NCBI RefSeq assembly: GCF_954871325.1
Contig: NC_088775.1
Coordinates: 27,939,561-28,003,560 of the forward strand
Direction of reading: 5' to 3'
Source: Gordionus sp. m RMFG-2023
Lineage: Eukaryota > Nematomorpha > Gordioida > Chordodea > Parachordodidae
DNA length: 64,000 nucleotides
Both the position numbers and the translations under genes were made by a program. The notes under the pieces were generated by a model. It was not told where the DNA came from. It did not search any database and saw only the letters and a program-made list of their open reading frames with translations. Positions 1 through 12,551 of this stretch are shown here, in pieces. The stretch's first letter is position 1, and every line of letters begins with the position of its first letter.

Positions 1-83
1 TATTAGAAAAGTTATTAGTCCTAATAAATTTATGCTTAATATTTTTAAATAACAATAATATTTCTTAAAAAATTTTATTATCT

Positions 84-96
84 CCCCCCCCCCCCC
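84..96. repeat. Poly-C tract
   Basis: Thirteen C residues. A possible sequencing or assembly weak spot. Confidence 0.9.
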
Positions 97-1009
97 AGAC
101 CAAATTCCGGCGTACACGCCTGTCCGGCCTCCATGGTTAATTCATTCTGTTTATTGAAAAAAAGGTTTAAATTTCATCGATTACTTTCTGCCAACCAAAA
201 TACAAATTATTATATATATTTTTTATTAAAAATTTTAAAATATTTTAATCACTTCATCTCATAAAATATAATAATAACAGTAAGATAAAGTACAAATGAT
301 ATATAAATACCTTATAATTAAATTATAAGGTTAGCATCAAATAATTAATTTTTAATATTTAATTTAATGACATTTAAATATTTGCGATTTAGCCATAGTC
401 AATTTAACTAATCAAATATTTATATTTGGGTTTAATTTTTTTAGATATTGTTTATCAATTAGAATATATTATCTACAGGAATTTTTTTTACTGCTCTATA
501 TTAATAAAATTTATTTATCATCACACATATATTATATTTATTATTTAACACTCAGTTTATAAGAACTCTCTACAGAAAGCTTATGTTTTATACTGCTTAA
601 AACATTATTTGCAATAATCATAATGAATAACTAGTTATAATAGCTTTCAAGTAAGTTGTTACTTAAAAAATATCATAAAAAACTACGATGACTACCATAG
701 CAAATTCAAATGAGTACGAATAATAATCATGATCACCCAAGGCTTAAACTCGCAAAAAGAGATTGATCTCCAGTTGAGATCTTTTGATTAGTAATCGATT
801 GAACCTATATTAAACATGTTTACCTTTCCTTATAAAGTCAAGATAAAACAACTTTGTATATATATAATAAAATTAAAAGTAATAGTAAATAAATCTAAAT
901 AGGCTTAAAACCCCTTTTAAAATAAGAAATTATGAAAGAATGGGATTTTAAGCTAATTAAAACTTTTTGAGTTATATTGAAAATAAGATTTATAAATCGA
1001 AGTGCTTAG

Positions 1010-1245
1010 ATCAGAAACCCGCAGAAGTACTATTGGTTAGAGCCGGGATTTTTTTTTTAGCCCGGCACGGGTTTTATATTTTAAGACTCGCCCGGTTTTT
1101 TTCAAAATATATTACTATTACTTTTAATTTTTATATAATAGCGAAATATTCTATTACAGCCCAGCCCGGGTATTTTTTAGAAAAAAATTAGACCTGGCCC
1201 GGCCTGGGTATTTAAAAAGATTAAAACAGGCACACACGGGATGTC
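1010..1245. mobile_element. Relic with CCCGG subterminal repeats (hAT-like)
   Basis: agcccggcacggg, cgcccgg, cagcccagcccggg and ctggcccggcctggg in an otherwise AT-only region, arranged at two ends around an AT core. This resembles the hAT miniature elements at 25.6 and 58.1 kb. Ends are not defined. Confidence 0.4.
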
Positions 1246-2452
1246 TCTGGTTTAAATAAAGGTAAGTGAAAATCTGACCATTTCATTATAAAGTAACTAT
1301 TGATTAAAATGATTTTTTTTTAATCTCATTTGTAAAAATATTATTGAAAAAGAAACTTAGGAAAAGAAAGAAAGAATTTTTAATAATTTATCTTTATTAT
1401 CAAATGTTAAAAATCAAATTAAACTCTAAATTTAAAAATTGATTAATACTATTTTTTGTTTCCATTAGTTTTAACTTTTAATTATTTTTAAACACATATT
1501 ATACCATCCATTTTACTATTTTAGGTAATTCGATTAAAATATTGGAAGTGTATATTGGATATCAAAAAATAATGAATATTAATTTTAAATGCAAATCAAT
1601 GAACCAAAATTTAAACCCAACATTAGTAGAGTGTACTGATTTAGTACCTAACAGAAGTAAATCAATTAAATTAATCATAGATTATTTTAGAGGTTAGACT
1701 CGCATGCCCTCCTCGAATAAAAAAAACTTTAAAAAAGTGAATTAAATTATTATAATATATCGGTTTTCAAAAGTTTTAAGAATATATTTACTTATTTTTG
1801 ATCAGGATGATTTGAAATATTTTTATTTATTTTAGAATATATTTTATTAATTAGTTCTTTCTTTTTAAAATAAACGACATATCATCATAACACTTTACTT
1901 CTCAGACTATTCTTCACACTATGCTTGATATTGAAACACATTATGACTAGATTTTTCATATTTTGATCCTTATTTTATTATACATTTTATTTATCTAAGA
2001 AGGACTATTATTTTCTGAGTTAGGATAAAAGCTCCAATAAAATAATATGTAACATGCGCATGCTGATTTATCAGATAATCCTGTTTATTGTGGTTGTAAA
2101 TAAAATATTTCAAATTAGTTTCGTTTCATTTAATTTTACAAATGTCATCAATGTCATATCATGCTGCAGGCCCAGATCTAAATCCGTACGGATCCTAGTG
2201 TGCTGGGAAGTGATTTTAAATAAACTGGGGTAAAACTAAAAATAAAATTATATATAAAATTTAAACCTCTACATGTCTGGGTATATGGATTAGACCGTAA
2301 ATAAAAATCTTAATAAAAATAATTTTATATAAGAATTTATTTAACATATTTTTTGAATTCTTTTTTCATATTATTGAAGCTAGAGAATTATTGAATAAAT
2401 TTTAATTGGTCGTTTTCTGTGATAGATAATGACAATAATTGAAAGTATTTAA
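1246..2452. other. AT-rich stretch, no gene seen
   Basis: No open frame with protein character, no repeat unit and no transposon end recognised. The same holds for 97-1009 and 2702-3428. Confidence 0.6.
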
Positions 2453-2701
2453 TTAAGTAATGGTAATGATCTTGATCAGAAATATTTTGTAATCATCAAA
2501 GATTTATATTTAACTGCAAATTCTAAATTTGAGCATGATGAAATGAATAATTATAAACAGTTATGGTTTGGGAAAATTAACATTTTTTCTGAAGGCTTTC
2601 ATGATTTAAATTATTTCTCTATTTCTTATGCTTTCACTTTATCTTATGAAACTGGAAAATATTTTTTAAAAAAAAATCATAATTTGAATACTTTAGATTA
2701 A
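2453..2701 (+). CDS. Unrecognised open frame of about 82 codons
   Basis: Stop-free frame with mixed, protein-like composition (for example NDLDQKYFVIIKDLYLTANS and FGKINIFSEGFHDLNYFSIS), which is unusual in this AT-rich DNA. No start codon at its beginning and no domain recognised. It could be a decayed transposase or an exon. Confidence 0.25.
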   Translation, partial: LSNGNDLDQKYFVIIKDLYLTANSKFEHDEMNNYKQLWFGKINIFSEGFHDLNYFSISYAFTLSYETGKYFLKKNHNLNTLD

Positions 2702-3428
2702 TTATTTTATTTTACTTAAAAAATTTTAAATATACATATGCAATTGTTATAAAAAAAATGTAATTGACCTTAAAATTATACATTATATTTTCATGCTTAG
2801 TAGAGTACAATGATTTATGATTCCAGAAAAATGCTTAGGGAAAAAAACTCGACTAAAAACTGCTGAAAAAAATCTAAGAAAAAAATTGTGGGAAGAATCT
2901 CAGTGAAAAAAAATTAAAAATAAAGAAGTGTGGAAAAAAAATACGTATTATTGAAGAGAAAATATAATTGAGAAATTATTTTAGGGTTTTATTGAATATT
3001 AATATATTCAGGGTTAGCAAGCCTGTTAATTGACTAATTTAGATTCAATTGTACAAAAGTATATTTACCGGCCAAATATTGTCAAATAAAAATGTTAAAT
3101 TTTGAACGAGTAGTAATTTAATTGGCATATATCATTACTAAGAGTAGACAAAAGATATTTAACCTTCGTTTGATAAATTCGTCCAAAAACTTTAATATTG
3201 TTAGATGAGGCTTTTAACTATCTTATTTACGATTTATTATTGCCCTACTGCATATTATTATAATAGAATATAGATGATTCTTTTTATATCTAAAAACTAT
3301 AATATAAGACCACTCTAAAGGATGGTAGATATTAGAGTTGCCATATGTTTCGGTTTTATCGGGACATTCCGCATGAAACATTATTAAACTGTCTATACAG
3401 AACAGCAAAAATGCACTTTGCTCAGTCT

Positions 3429-3536
3429 AATATGTGTAAAAGTATCAATATGTGTAAAAGTATCAATATGTGTAGAAGTATCAATATGTGTAAAAGTATC
3501 AATATGTGTAAAAGTATCAATATGTGTAAAAGTATC
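3429..3536. repeat. 18-base minisatellite, six units
   Basis: Six copies of aatatgtgtaaaagtatc, one with a g for a. The 18-base period gives an open frame repeating S-I-N-M-C-K, which is a by-product of the repeat. Confidence 0.95.
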
Positions 3537-4033
3537 ATATGATGAATTTAAACATTTATTCTAATGGTTGGAAATCTAAAGATAATTTCACTAAACCAAA
3601 GTCCCTTTAATAATATTTAGTAGGTTAATTGTGGATCTTATATTTCTAAGGAATTCTTAAGTAAATCAATTCTAAATTAAAGATATTCGTAAAAAAACTA
3701 ACTTTTTAATATATTCAATTAATTAACTAATGTTATACTTATTTCAAATACTGTGACCAACATGCTAACTAATAAAATCATCTAATGTATGGAAGTAGAT
3801 CATGTTAAATAAATCAAGAATTACTCAATGATAAATAAATCAAGAGTGAATAATAGATAATCCAATTTTACTCAATGAGAAATGTTTTTAATATATAAAT
3901 GTTAATGATTAATTTTTCTAATTTGAAAACTTTTAATTTAATTTATAAATTACAAAAATAAAATTAAAGTTTTTCGTTATTTTTTATGATTTTTAATCAA
4001 ATCCTTCTTTAATTTTTAATGCACTATAAAAGG

Positions 4034-4160
4034 AATTGCAATTATGTAATTATAATTATTTCAGAAAAACACAATTACATGTATTCATCCTTTTTTGAAA
4101 AGAAATTAATAATTATAATTATTATGTAATTGCAATTAGGAACTAATTACAATTTTTGAG
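4034..4160. repeat. AT-rich inverted repeat
   Basis: ttgcaattatgtaattataa at 4036 is matched inverted by ttataattattatgtaattgcaa near 4116-4137. Could be a small miniature element. Ends not defined. Confidence 0.45.
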
Positions 4161-4439
4161 TAATTATGATCTTCCCTGCTACATCTTTAAAATTTTACTT
4201 TTTTCAATTAAAAAGCCTAATTTAGACTTATGCCTAGTCATAAAAATTGTTCCTTGTTGTAACTATTAATTTATAAATTCTTGATAGCTTGTATTTTTAT
4301 AATTTAATATAATTGATACTACTTGTTACAATTAAACTCAATGTGTGAAAGAACAGCGTAGATGATGTGAATAATTGTAAATAAAATATTCTATAAAACA
4401 TATTACAAGTGGGATTCGAGGTCAGCAAAGTCTGTCTCA

Positions 4440-4645
4440 CTTTGTCAGTATAGAATGTTTACACAAGTTGCCCGGGCATGTCTAGTATATTTTCCCCCTA
4501 CCCGTTATAATTTTTTATCCTGCCCTTCCTAGACCTGTCATATTTTTTTTTAAATACTCGGCTCGGCTCATAAAACTTTACCAAAAGTTAGGCCCGGCCA
4601 GTTAAAGTTTTAAGAAAAGTCCGCCTCGATCCGTTAATTTTTTTT
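4440..4645. mobile_element. Relic with CCGGCC-type repeats (hAT-like)
   Basis: ttgcccgggcatgtctag at the left and gcccggccag plus gtccgcctcgatccg at the right. GC-rich islands in AT-rich DNA like the other hAT miniature elements, but decayed, with no defined ends. Confidence 0.35.
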
Positions 4646-6260
4646 AACGAATTTTCTAGTCATCACATTTTTAATGTATATACCCAATTTTTTCCTAATG
4701 ACAAATCTTTTATATCTCCTATATGGATATCTATTTCAATACCAGATGATAATAAATTAATATTTACAATTAGATCATATTATATAAATTGTTTAATTTT
4801 TTGTGAATTTAATAATTTATTATAGATTTAGTATTAAGTTAGGCAGCTCTTAAATTACAAAGAAATAAAAGCATGTTACAATTCATTTTTAAATAGTATT
4901 AATTTATCTATAAATTTAAATAATATATGAAAATCTTAGTGCCCTTATGCAGGTTTTAAATATAAAGGAGGTGTGTGTTGTGTTTAAATAACGGTTTGAC
5001 TTAACTGCATGTCCAAGTCAGGTATGCTAAATATTCCAGGAATACTTCACAGAAACTAGATATGAAATATTCCTATGAAGACATTTTGTAAAAATGTTCT
5101 GAGAGTACATTGATTATATATTATGAAAGATGACACACGTAGAGCTGAATGCAGCCATCCTTCAGGAATATCAAATCCAAGATGGTTAGGTTTTAGGAGC
5201 CTTACAGTTGTTATTTCCTATGAGGGTCAATTATTATTGGAATTATTCGCCAGAATATTGACCCTACAGCAATATGTGTAATTTCCCCATTTGTTTTGTT
5301 TAAATTATTAATCGGATTCCAAATATGATGGGCTGGATTGTGTTGGGAATTTTATTGCAAAAACTTGATAGAGCAATTAGTGAGACATGTTTTGAAATAT
5401 AGTGGGTATGGCTAAGAAGCCATCAATGACACCAGAAGATTCCTTGAATCAATTAATTGTTTCAAATATTTCCACCTCATTTACGGGTCAGTATTATCCA
5501 AGGGTGGAAGGATGATAGGAGTAAAATGCATACTTAGATTGTAGGCCATAGAGAAATTTTATAATTGCGAACAATGGTGTCATTGGAACAAACAAGTTGA
5601 TGCTGAGTTTATTTTGAACAAGTTTATTTCATTTTCAATTAGTCTTATGTTAAAGGTTTGTATAGATTATCTCAGTATATTAAAGTAGTTAATATTATTT
5701 CAGTTGAGTATTTTTTTAATATTTATGATTTATTTAAACACTCAAACTTTTAATATTATTATTCAAGATGATTGAAATAGCCAATTTTTTGAGAATAAAA
5801 TAAGATAACCCTTTGGATCGTGCTATTGCTGGTGGGATATGTTCTATCATAAAGTTATTTATCCATTCTAGTGCCTCACCAATAGGGATTGTGTTTATAT
5901 TATTAAGCCTTGAAATTATATATGTAAGGATTTATTTCATATTGGGGGTAATATTATTGTGATTTAAAATTGATGCATATTGTTGCTATATGGCAGGAAA
6001 CAAGAACGATCATAAGACCGGATTAATAATATTAAGAAAGTCCTTGATGCTTGGCATCTCTATGCATATTCGTGCCAAATAATATTGTTATTGCATATGG
6101 AACATATTGCTATATATAATTATTTTATATTTTTTTCAATGGAATTATTAAAGAATACAAAAATATCTTATATCAATAACACAATACCAGATGCTATCCA
6201 GCAGGTGGGTAAAAAGACATAATAACATTTTCATCTTTAGAACTTATTGTTCCAAATTAT
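4646..6260. other. No gene assigned; slightly less AT-rich, possible decayed coding DNA
   Basis: 5130-6070 contains short protein-like runs, for example VGMAKKPSMTPEDSLNQ near 5407, in shifting frames. That suggests a decayed transposon or gene. I could not identify it. Confidence 0.4.
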
Positions 6261-6470
6261 AACGGTGGTGTTGTATGGACAAGAAAAAATGTTTTATTTA
6301 TTATAAATATATCTAAAACTAAAAATGATACTAAAAATAAATATAAAATAAGGTATATATATATGTATTATAAAAAAACAATTTAAACGAAATACATGGT
6401 TAAAGGCTAACATGTTTAAAATAAAAGCAATTTAAGTTAAACAAATTTAAAAAGTCAATCTCGATTAACA
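6261..6470 (-). repeat. Gypsy-like element, 3' LTR
   Basis: Direct repeat of 11857-12063. Shared core from aacggtggtg to gattaaca. Confidence 0.88.
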
Positions 6471-9400
6471 TTCCCCTTCTTCTGAAAAACCTTCCCATAA
6501 TCCATCTGAGCTGTCAAAGAAAGCTTGTCGTCCAAATGATTTATCATTTTGATTGTCAAGTTGTTGCATAAGTCGTCTTAATCGTAAGCTTGATATCTTT
6601 ATCGTAAATTATAAATCGTGATTTTCTCATGTAGCTTGCTTATAGTACTTAGTGGTTATTATTAATTTTTCAAAATTGTTATTATCATTATTATTATCAA
6701 ATAGATGTTGGAACGTATGAATAATCAGAGAATTGATCAAATATGGATGTTAGAATAATAAAAGGATGATAAATCAACAAGATTGTTAGATAATATTTTT
6801 AGCGTTTTTATTTTTTATATTTTTAGCGTTTTTTATTTTATTTTGCGTTTTTCAATTTATTTTTTCGCGTTTTAGTATTTAATTTTTTGTGTTTTAGTTT
6901 ATTTTTACATATTTTAATATTTTAAGTTATGTAATCTTTTAGATAAACAGGTTTTTATCTACTTCGTATCGGTCTAGGAGTCGGTGTTACAATATTTTTA
7001 TAAATAGTTTTAACATTTTTGTCCACACTTCCCTCCTTCTTAGGAGAGTCGTGGTATGCAAATGTTTCAATTTCAATATTTTCAATAACATCATCACTAA
7101 TTTCTTGTGGTAATCTTGAAAGGCAGTCAGGAACAACATTGTATTTACCTGCTTTATATTTTATGTTGAATCGTAACCCCCCAAAGTGATATTCCATTTT
7201 TGTAACCTTAAGGACATGGTACAATTGTCCTTGAGTCCCTTGGTGAAAATGTGGACTAGTGGTTTATGGTCCGTGATGATATTAAATTTAGTCCCAACCA
7301 AATATTCCTGAAATCTTTTAATTGCAAACATTATGGCAAGAGCCTCACGCTCAACATTGGTGTAATTTATTTAGGATTTTGCTAAGGTTCTAGACGCAAA
7401 TGCTATGGGTTTTTCTTTGCCATCTTTCTCGTGTGAAATAGTACAGCCTCTAATCCAGTGGATGCATCAGTCGCAATCCCAATAGGTAATTCCGGATTAA
7501 AATACGTCAGTGCTGGAAGGAGACTAATCAACTTCTTTAAATCATTAAAACTTCTAGAATGTTCTAAGTTCTATTCCCATCTTTCTTTGTTGACCATTTT
7601 GTACAACGGATCAGAAATATCAGCGAAGTTATTCAAAAATTTTCTATAATAACCAGCCATTCCCAGAAATGTTGACAACTCAGCAGCAGATTTTTGCTCT
7701 GCATGTTAATTATTGCTTCAATTTTATTATGGTTAGCATGAATCCCCTTGTCATCTATATCGTGACCCAGGAATAACTTTGTTTTTAAAAAATAAACTTT
7801 TGGCGAAGTTAGGTACTAACCCGTACGATAATATTCTCTCAAACACCTTTTTGATGTTGTTTAAATATGCTTCATCGTTATTTCCAGTTATTAATAAGTC
7901 ATCAATATAAAATATAACATCTTTCATATCACCAAAAATCTGATCCATGATTTGTTGGTAATAGCAGATGAAGTTTTCAACCCAAAAGGAAGTCTGATAA
8001 ATTAGTAGTATCCCTTATGTGTAGATATAGTCAAAAGTTTCTGCTATTTTTATCGATCGGAACTAGTAAAAAGCATTTTTGAAATCGATTTTTCTAAATT
8101 TTTTTCCTTCTGAAAGTTTAGCTATAAGATCATTTATACGTGGAAGCGGGTATCTAAAGTCTTCGAGAGCTGGGTTTATAGTGTCTTTAAAATCTGCGCA
8201 AAGCCTGATGCTCCCATCATCTTTGTATGCGGCGGTTATAGGACTCGTTCATCGCACATCATTTACAGGCTCAATAATTTTTTCGTGTATCCATCTATTC
8301 AGTTCTTCGCCCACAAGATCAATTTTTGAATACGGTATACGTCTTGGTGATATTATTTTAGGTTGGGCGTCACATCTTAAATGAAATTTGACATTTACTT
8401 TGTTAGTTGGTTCGCTAGTTAATTTGTATTCACAATCTTTAATAAGTTTATTGATTTCGTCTTTATAATTGGTGTCGACATTTCCTATGAATTTATTTAA
8501 AATATTTTAAAAACATTGATCCAGATTCTTCATAATAACGCGTTCTTTCTCGACTCTACACTACTGCTAGTAAATATTTAGTGATTTCTTCATAACTTAC
8601 TTTAACTTGAGTTGTCCCGATGATCTTAATCAAGTTTCCGTCGTAGGCTGTAAGCCGCAAACTGGATTTCTTCATTTCTCTTATGCCAATTTTTTTTAGC
8701 CATATCATGAGGTATGATGGCATACTTTATTCCAGTGTCAACCTGATAGTTGTAGTAACATTATTTAATTTCAAAGTAGTCATAAAAGCACTGTCATCAC
8801 CTTTGTCTATATTTTCAGCTAGGTTGTTGACATTGAAATCATTCTCATTATTGTATTTGGCAGTGCCAACTTTATTTTCCCCAACTTCTTCAATGTTCAT
8901 ATAACAATTATTGCCATCGTAGAAGTTTTGATTATCATACTGGATTTGTATTCTTTGATTAAAACCTTCCACCGATTACGATCGTCATATTCGATTTGTT
9001 TTCTTTGTTTATCATTATTATGCCACCTGTTGTTTCCTTCATAATTATTTGAATTGTTGTTATAAGATCGGTAATTATTATGATTTTGATCGTCACATTG
9101 AATCTGCCTCCTCAGATTATAATTAAACCAGGCGTTGTCCTTACTAGAGAACTGCACGGGCTGTCCGTAGCCCGACCCGACCCGACCCGGCCCGACCCGA
9201 GCCTCGGACTCGGGTCGGGTTCGGACATCAAAAAAAATTTTTCTCGGGTTCGGGCTCGGGTCGGGTTGTAAAAGCTGTCCGACCCGAAAACCCGACCCGA
9301 CCCGACCCGAAAATATATATAATAATATTAATATCTTAAATAGTTAGTATAATTTATAATATTAATTATAAAATCATATTATTTAATATTTATCACATTT

Positions 9401-9642
9401 TAGGATTAAAATGTCAATCATATTATTTAATATTTATCACATTTTAGGATTAAAATGTCAATCATATTAACATGTCATGTCATTATTAATTATTATTTTA
9501 TAAACCTAACAACCCGATACCAAACTATTTTATTACTAAATTGTGTTTCTCGTAAATTACAAGATAAGACATATTTTATGTAAGTTTTATTTATTATTTA
9601 ACTAGCCTATACATTGTCTTTTTTAACATTTGTTTTAACCCT

Positions 9643-9706
9643 TCACTACAAAGGTAGAAAAAACTCCCTTAACTACAAAGGTGGGGTCTATTTTACCCCA
9701 AATTTT
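9643..9706 (+). repeat. Possible piggyBac-type end relic inside the hAT
   Basis: TTAACTACAAAGGTGGGGTC followed by tattttacccca resembles piggyBac termini, which begin next to TTAA and often read CCCTTTnACTACAAAGGTGGGG. Only one end is seen and no inverted partner was found within the hAT. Confidence 0.3.
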
Positions 9707-10098
9707 GATTAGATATATCTCAAAACATATTAAAAATTGAGATCTAAAATTTTGAGTATATATTTAAAAAATATTGGAGATAATAAATACAAAATCTTAG
9801 ATTAATATTTACTTCCAAAAAAAAGTTAGACAAATTTTCCTAAAATTACTGAAATAAAATTTTCTTTTTCAGTACTTCCTTTAATTATTTTATTATCACT
9901 AAATAAAATTCAAAAAATTCAAATTTTATTAAATCAATGTTGAATAATGATAATTACATAAATTTTATAAAAAAATATCATATATCAAAAAAAATATTAA
10001 TCATCAAATATGTAAAATTATTAAAAAATAATAATGTAAATATATATCTTAATATTATTATTGAATATTTTTTTCTTAAGAAACTACAGAGGTGGTAG

Positions 10099-10422
10099 AA
10101 TGCGTATTCTGATGCTAGCGCCGAAGTTGACGAGCTAAAAAAATATCTAGATCCGAAATTATGTGTTGATGACGATAATATTTTAAAATGGTGGAAAACA
10201 AACCATTATGAGTTTCCAAATTTAAGTATTTTAGCTCTTAAATTCCTGGCTATCCCTGCTTCGTCGGCTAGCAGTGAAAGGGCGTTTTCAGCTGCTGGTA
10301 GGGCCTTTGAGGAGAGAAGGACTCGTTTAAAGCCAGATAAACTGGACGCCTCTTTATTTATATATCATAATTATTCACTTTGTGATAATTTTGATAATGA
10401 TATTGATGAGGTCAATATATAA
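10099..10422 (+). pseudogene. hAT transposase C-terminal dimerisation domain
   Basis: Open frame of about 107 codons ending in taa at 10420-10422. It carries ILKWWKTNHYEFPNLSILAL, FLAIPASSASSERAFSAAG, EERRTRLKPDKLDASLFIY, the classic hAT C-terminal dimerisation motif of Ac/hobo transposases. The N-terminal zinc finger and DDE core are missing. A stop lies just upstream in frame, so this is a 3' remnant with no start of its own. Confidence 0.9.
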
Positions 10423-11856
10423 TATAATATGTTCATTATATTTTTTATATATTTATTAACTTTTACATCATATCTATATTCGCATAAATGATGCTTATTA
10501 TATAATCGTTATAATTTTTAAATTCGCTTGTATATTAATCGTTTTATAATATTTTTTACAAATTTTAAAAATGCAAATATCTTGAATAGATTATGGCCGT
10601 CAAATAAACTTTTATTTAAGGTGGCTGAACTGAATAAATACACATAAATTTTTTTTTGGTTATTATAATATTAAAACTTAAATTGCAAAATTTTATTCGG
10701 GTCGGGCTCGGGTCGGGTTGGATTAAAAAATGTGTGCTCGGGCTCGGGTCGGGCTCGGACAAAAAAATTTTTTTAATTCGGGCTCGGGTCGGGCTCGGGT
10801 TGCGAAAAAATTACTTTGCAGTTCTCTAGTCCTTACCATAGTTGTTGTTATAAGATTGATGATTATTATTATGAAAGTTTCTGTTGCTATTGTTATACCG
10901 ATAATTGCCATTTTGATAGTTACTATCATTATACTGATTACTTCTATAGTTATTATTATAATTGTTATTGTTTCTAACGTTACTAAAATTCCTATTCCTG
11001 TTGTCGTTAATATTACTAAAATTGTTATCACCATAATTTCTATTCCTACTGTCAAAATTTTGCCTCGAATAATAATTAGGTCTATTATAGTTACTATTAA
11101 TCTCATTCTTATTAGAAGTACTTTGGATGTTTAAATTCTTATTATTATTTCTATTATTGGCATTATTTTTATTAAATTTATTATCCCTACTAAAAACATA
11201 ATTATCATTGTCACTTTCTGATTTAATGTTAATACTATCTAATTTTCCTCCTATTTCAATCATTTCGTCTAATGTGTAGTTAATATTTTTATTTAATTTA
11301 TTTTTTATATTGTCATTTAAACTAGATGTTCTCAATTTTTCTTTTATGCGATAATCATTAATAAAATTACATTGTCTACTTAACTTAGACAGTCTAAAAA
11401 ACCCAATCCAAAAAAGATTCCTTAACATCTTGCGAAGCAAGGTTAAACTTCCCAGTCAATATCCAAACATCTTGACTGGGTAATAAAAATTTTAATTTTT
11501 TAATAATAATTTTATAATCTTTGATATCTTCCTTAGTACATAATGACTTAATTTTATCGTATAGGTCATCAGATAAATTGCTCATCAATGTTTCAATTTT
11601 TACGATAAAATTGTTTGAGAGAAATAATCGTCAAGTCTTTCCAAGTAAGGGTCCCTCCAACTTTGGGAATTTAACTTTCCTGTTGTTTTTTACTTTGTGT
11701 GTGTCCTTTATATCGAAAACTTTTTATAATTTATTACATAATTCCAAAAAATTTATTTTTATTTTAATATTTATCGGCATATGCAATATGAGATTTTTTT
11801 ATATATCATTGTGCGTGAGTTACCATACAGAGCGGGGAACCATGTTATATATCAAT

Positions 11857-12063
11857 AACGGTGGTGTTGTATGGACAGAAAAAATGTATTATTTATTATA
11901 AATATATCTAAAACTAAAAATGATACTAAAAATAAATATAAAATAAGGTATATATATGTATTATAAAATAACAATTTAAACGAAATACATGGTTAACGGC
12001 TAACATGTTTAAAATAAAAGCAATTTAAGTTAAACAAATTTAAAAAGTCAATCTCGATTAACA
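11857..12063 (-). repeat. Gypsy-like element, 5' LTR
   Basis: Direct repeat of 6261-6470. Just inside it, on the minus strand, TGGTTCCCCGCTC (about 14 bases from the LTR end) could be the primer-binding site. Confidence 0.85.
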
Positions 12064-12425
12064 TTAGGTAAAAAATGTATTTGTATACATACTATCTGCC
12101 ATATGTGTTATTTAGTAACGAGAGCTTCTTATTCAAAAAATATTGATTATTTATAGCCCTTTTTCAACAACCTTTTTATATAATTTTTAGCCTTGAGGAA
12201 ATACTTCTTCAAGTTTTGTGATATTTATATGCTATATTGCCCAATGTCTAGGCTATGAAACATAGTTCAAAGTTTTTAACTTATCTAGAAAGGTTTCTAT
12301 AGATATTTAAGTTAATTCACTACCCCCAAGGCTAAACCAGGGGGTTAGGAAATTGACAAATAAAATACCATTAAATTGCATAGGAAATAACTATTAAAAT
12401 CTAAAAACGATAAAAATAAAATAAA

Positions 12426-12551
12426 TGGAATTGTGTAATGTGCGGCAAAAGTTATAACCATAGTAAAAAATGCGAAGATTGTAGGAATGATCTATTTTAT
12501 GTGTGCCCATATTGTGAAGATAAATTATTTAACAATATTTATATTTGGTAA
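12426..12551 (+). CDS. Short cysteine-rich frame, possible zinc-ribbon remnant
   Basis: Reads WNCVMCGKSYNHSKKCEDC, then LFYVCPYCEDKLF, then a stop. The C-x2-C, C-x2-C, C-x2-C spacing suggests metal binding. I do not recognise the family. It lies just downstream of the Gypsy-like element and upstream of the mosaic gene. It may be an exon or a transposon remnant. Confidence 0.3.
   Translation, partial: WNCVMCGKSYNHSKKCEDCRNDLFYVCPYCEDKLFNNIYIW

Larger units (their letters stand above)
9145..10828 (+). mobile_element. hAT (Ac-like) element inserted in the Gypsy-like element
   Basis: Perfect 12-base terminal inverted repeats, TAGAGAACTGCA at 9145-9156 and TGCAGTTCTCTA at 10817-10828, are flanked by a perfect 8-base target duplication gtccttac (9137-9144 and 10829-10836). 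Both ends carry subterminal arrays of CCCGACC/GGTCGGG (9170-9305 and 10698-10800), which in hAT elements bind transposase. Inside are a 45-base direct duplication (about 9365-9455), a possible piggyBac-end relic (9643-9706) and only the last exon-like part of a transposase. It is an internally deleted copy that could move only with help in trans. Confidence 0.93.
6261..12063 (-). mobile_element. Ty3/Gypsy-like LTR element, broken, split by a hAT insertion
   Basis: LTRs of about 210 bases lie at 6261-6470 and 11857-12063, roughly 97% alike by eye. On the minus strand each starts TGTTAATCG. Next to the 3' LTR (left) is a purine-rich tract (agaagaagggga, minus strand, about 6471-6484), as expected for a polypurine tract. 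Parts on the minus strand, right to left: an Asn-rich gag-like region (10826-11588 and, beyond the hAT, about 8900-9157), reverse transcriptase (about 7750-8400, with FYIDDLLITGN) and the RNase H end (6955-7224, with YKAGKYNVVPDCLSRLP). I do not recognise an integrase. It is a fossil with several breaks. No clean target duplication was found. Modest LTR divergence suggests a not very old insertion, older than the hAT inside it. Confidence 0.85.

Noticed and set aside
3345-3542. Open frame repeating S-I-N-M-C-K
   Set aside because: By-product of an 18-base minisatellite; the period is a multiple of three.
5130-6070. Possible decayed gene or transposon
   Set aside because: Short protein-like runs in changing frames, but no family motif could be named on either strand.
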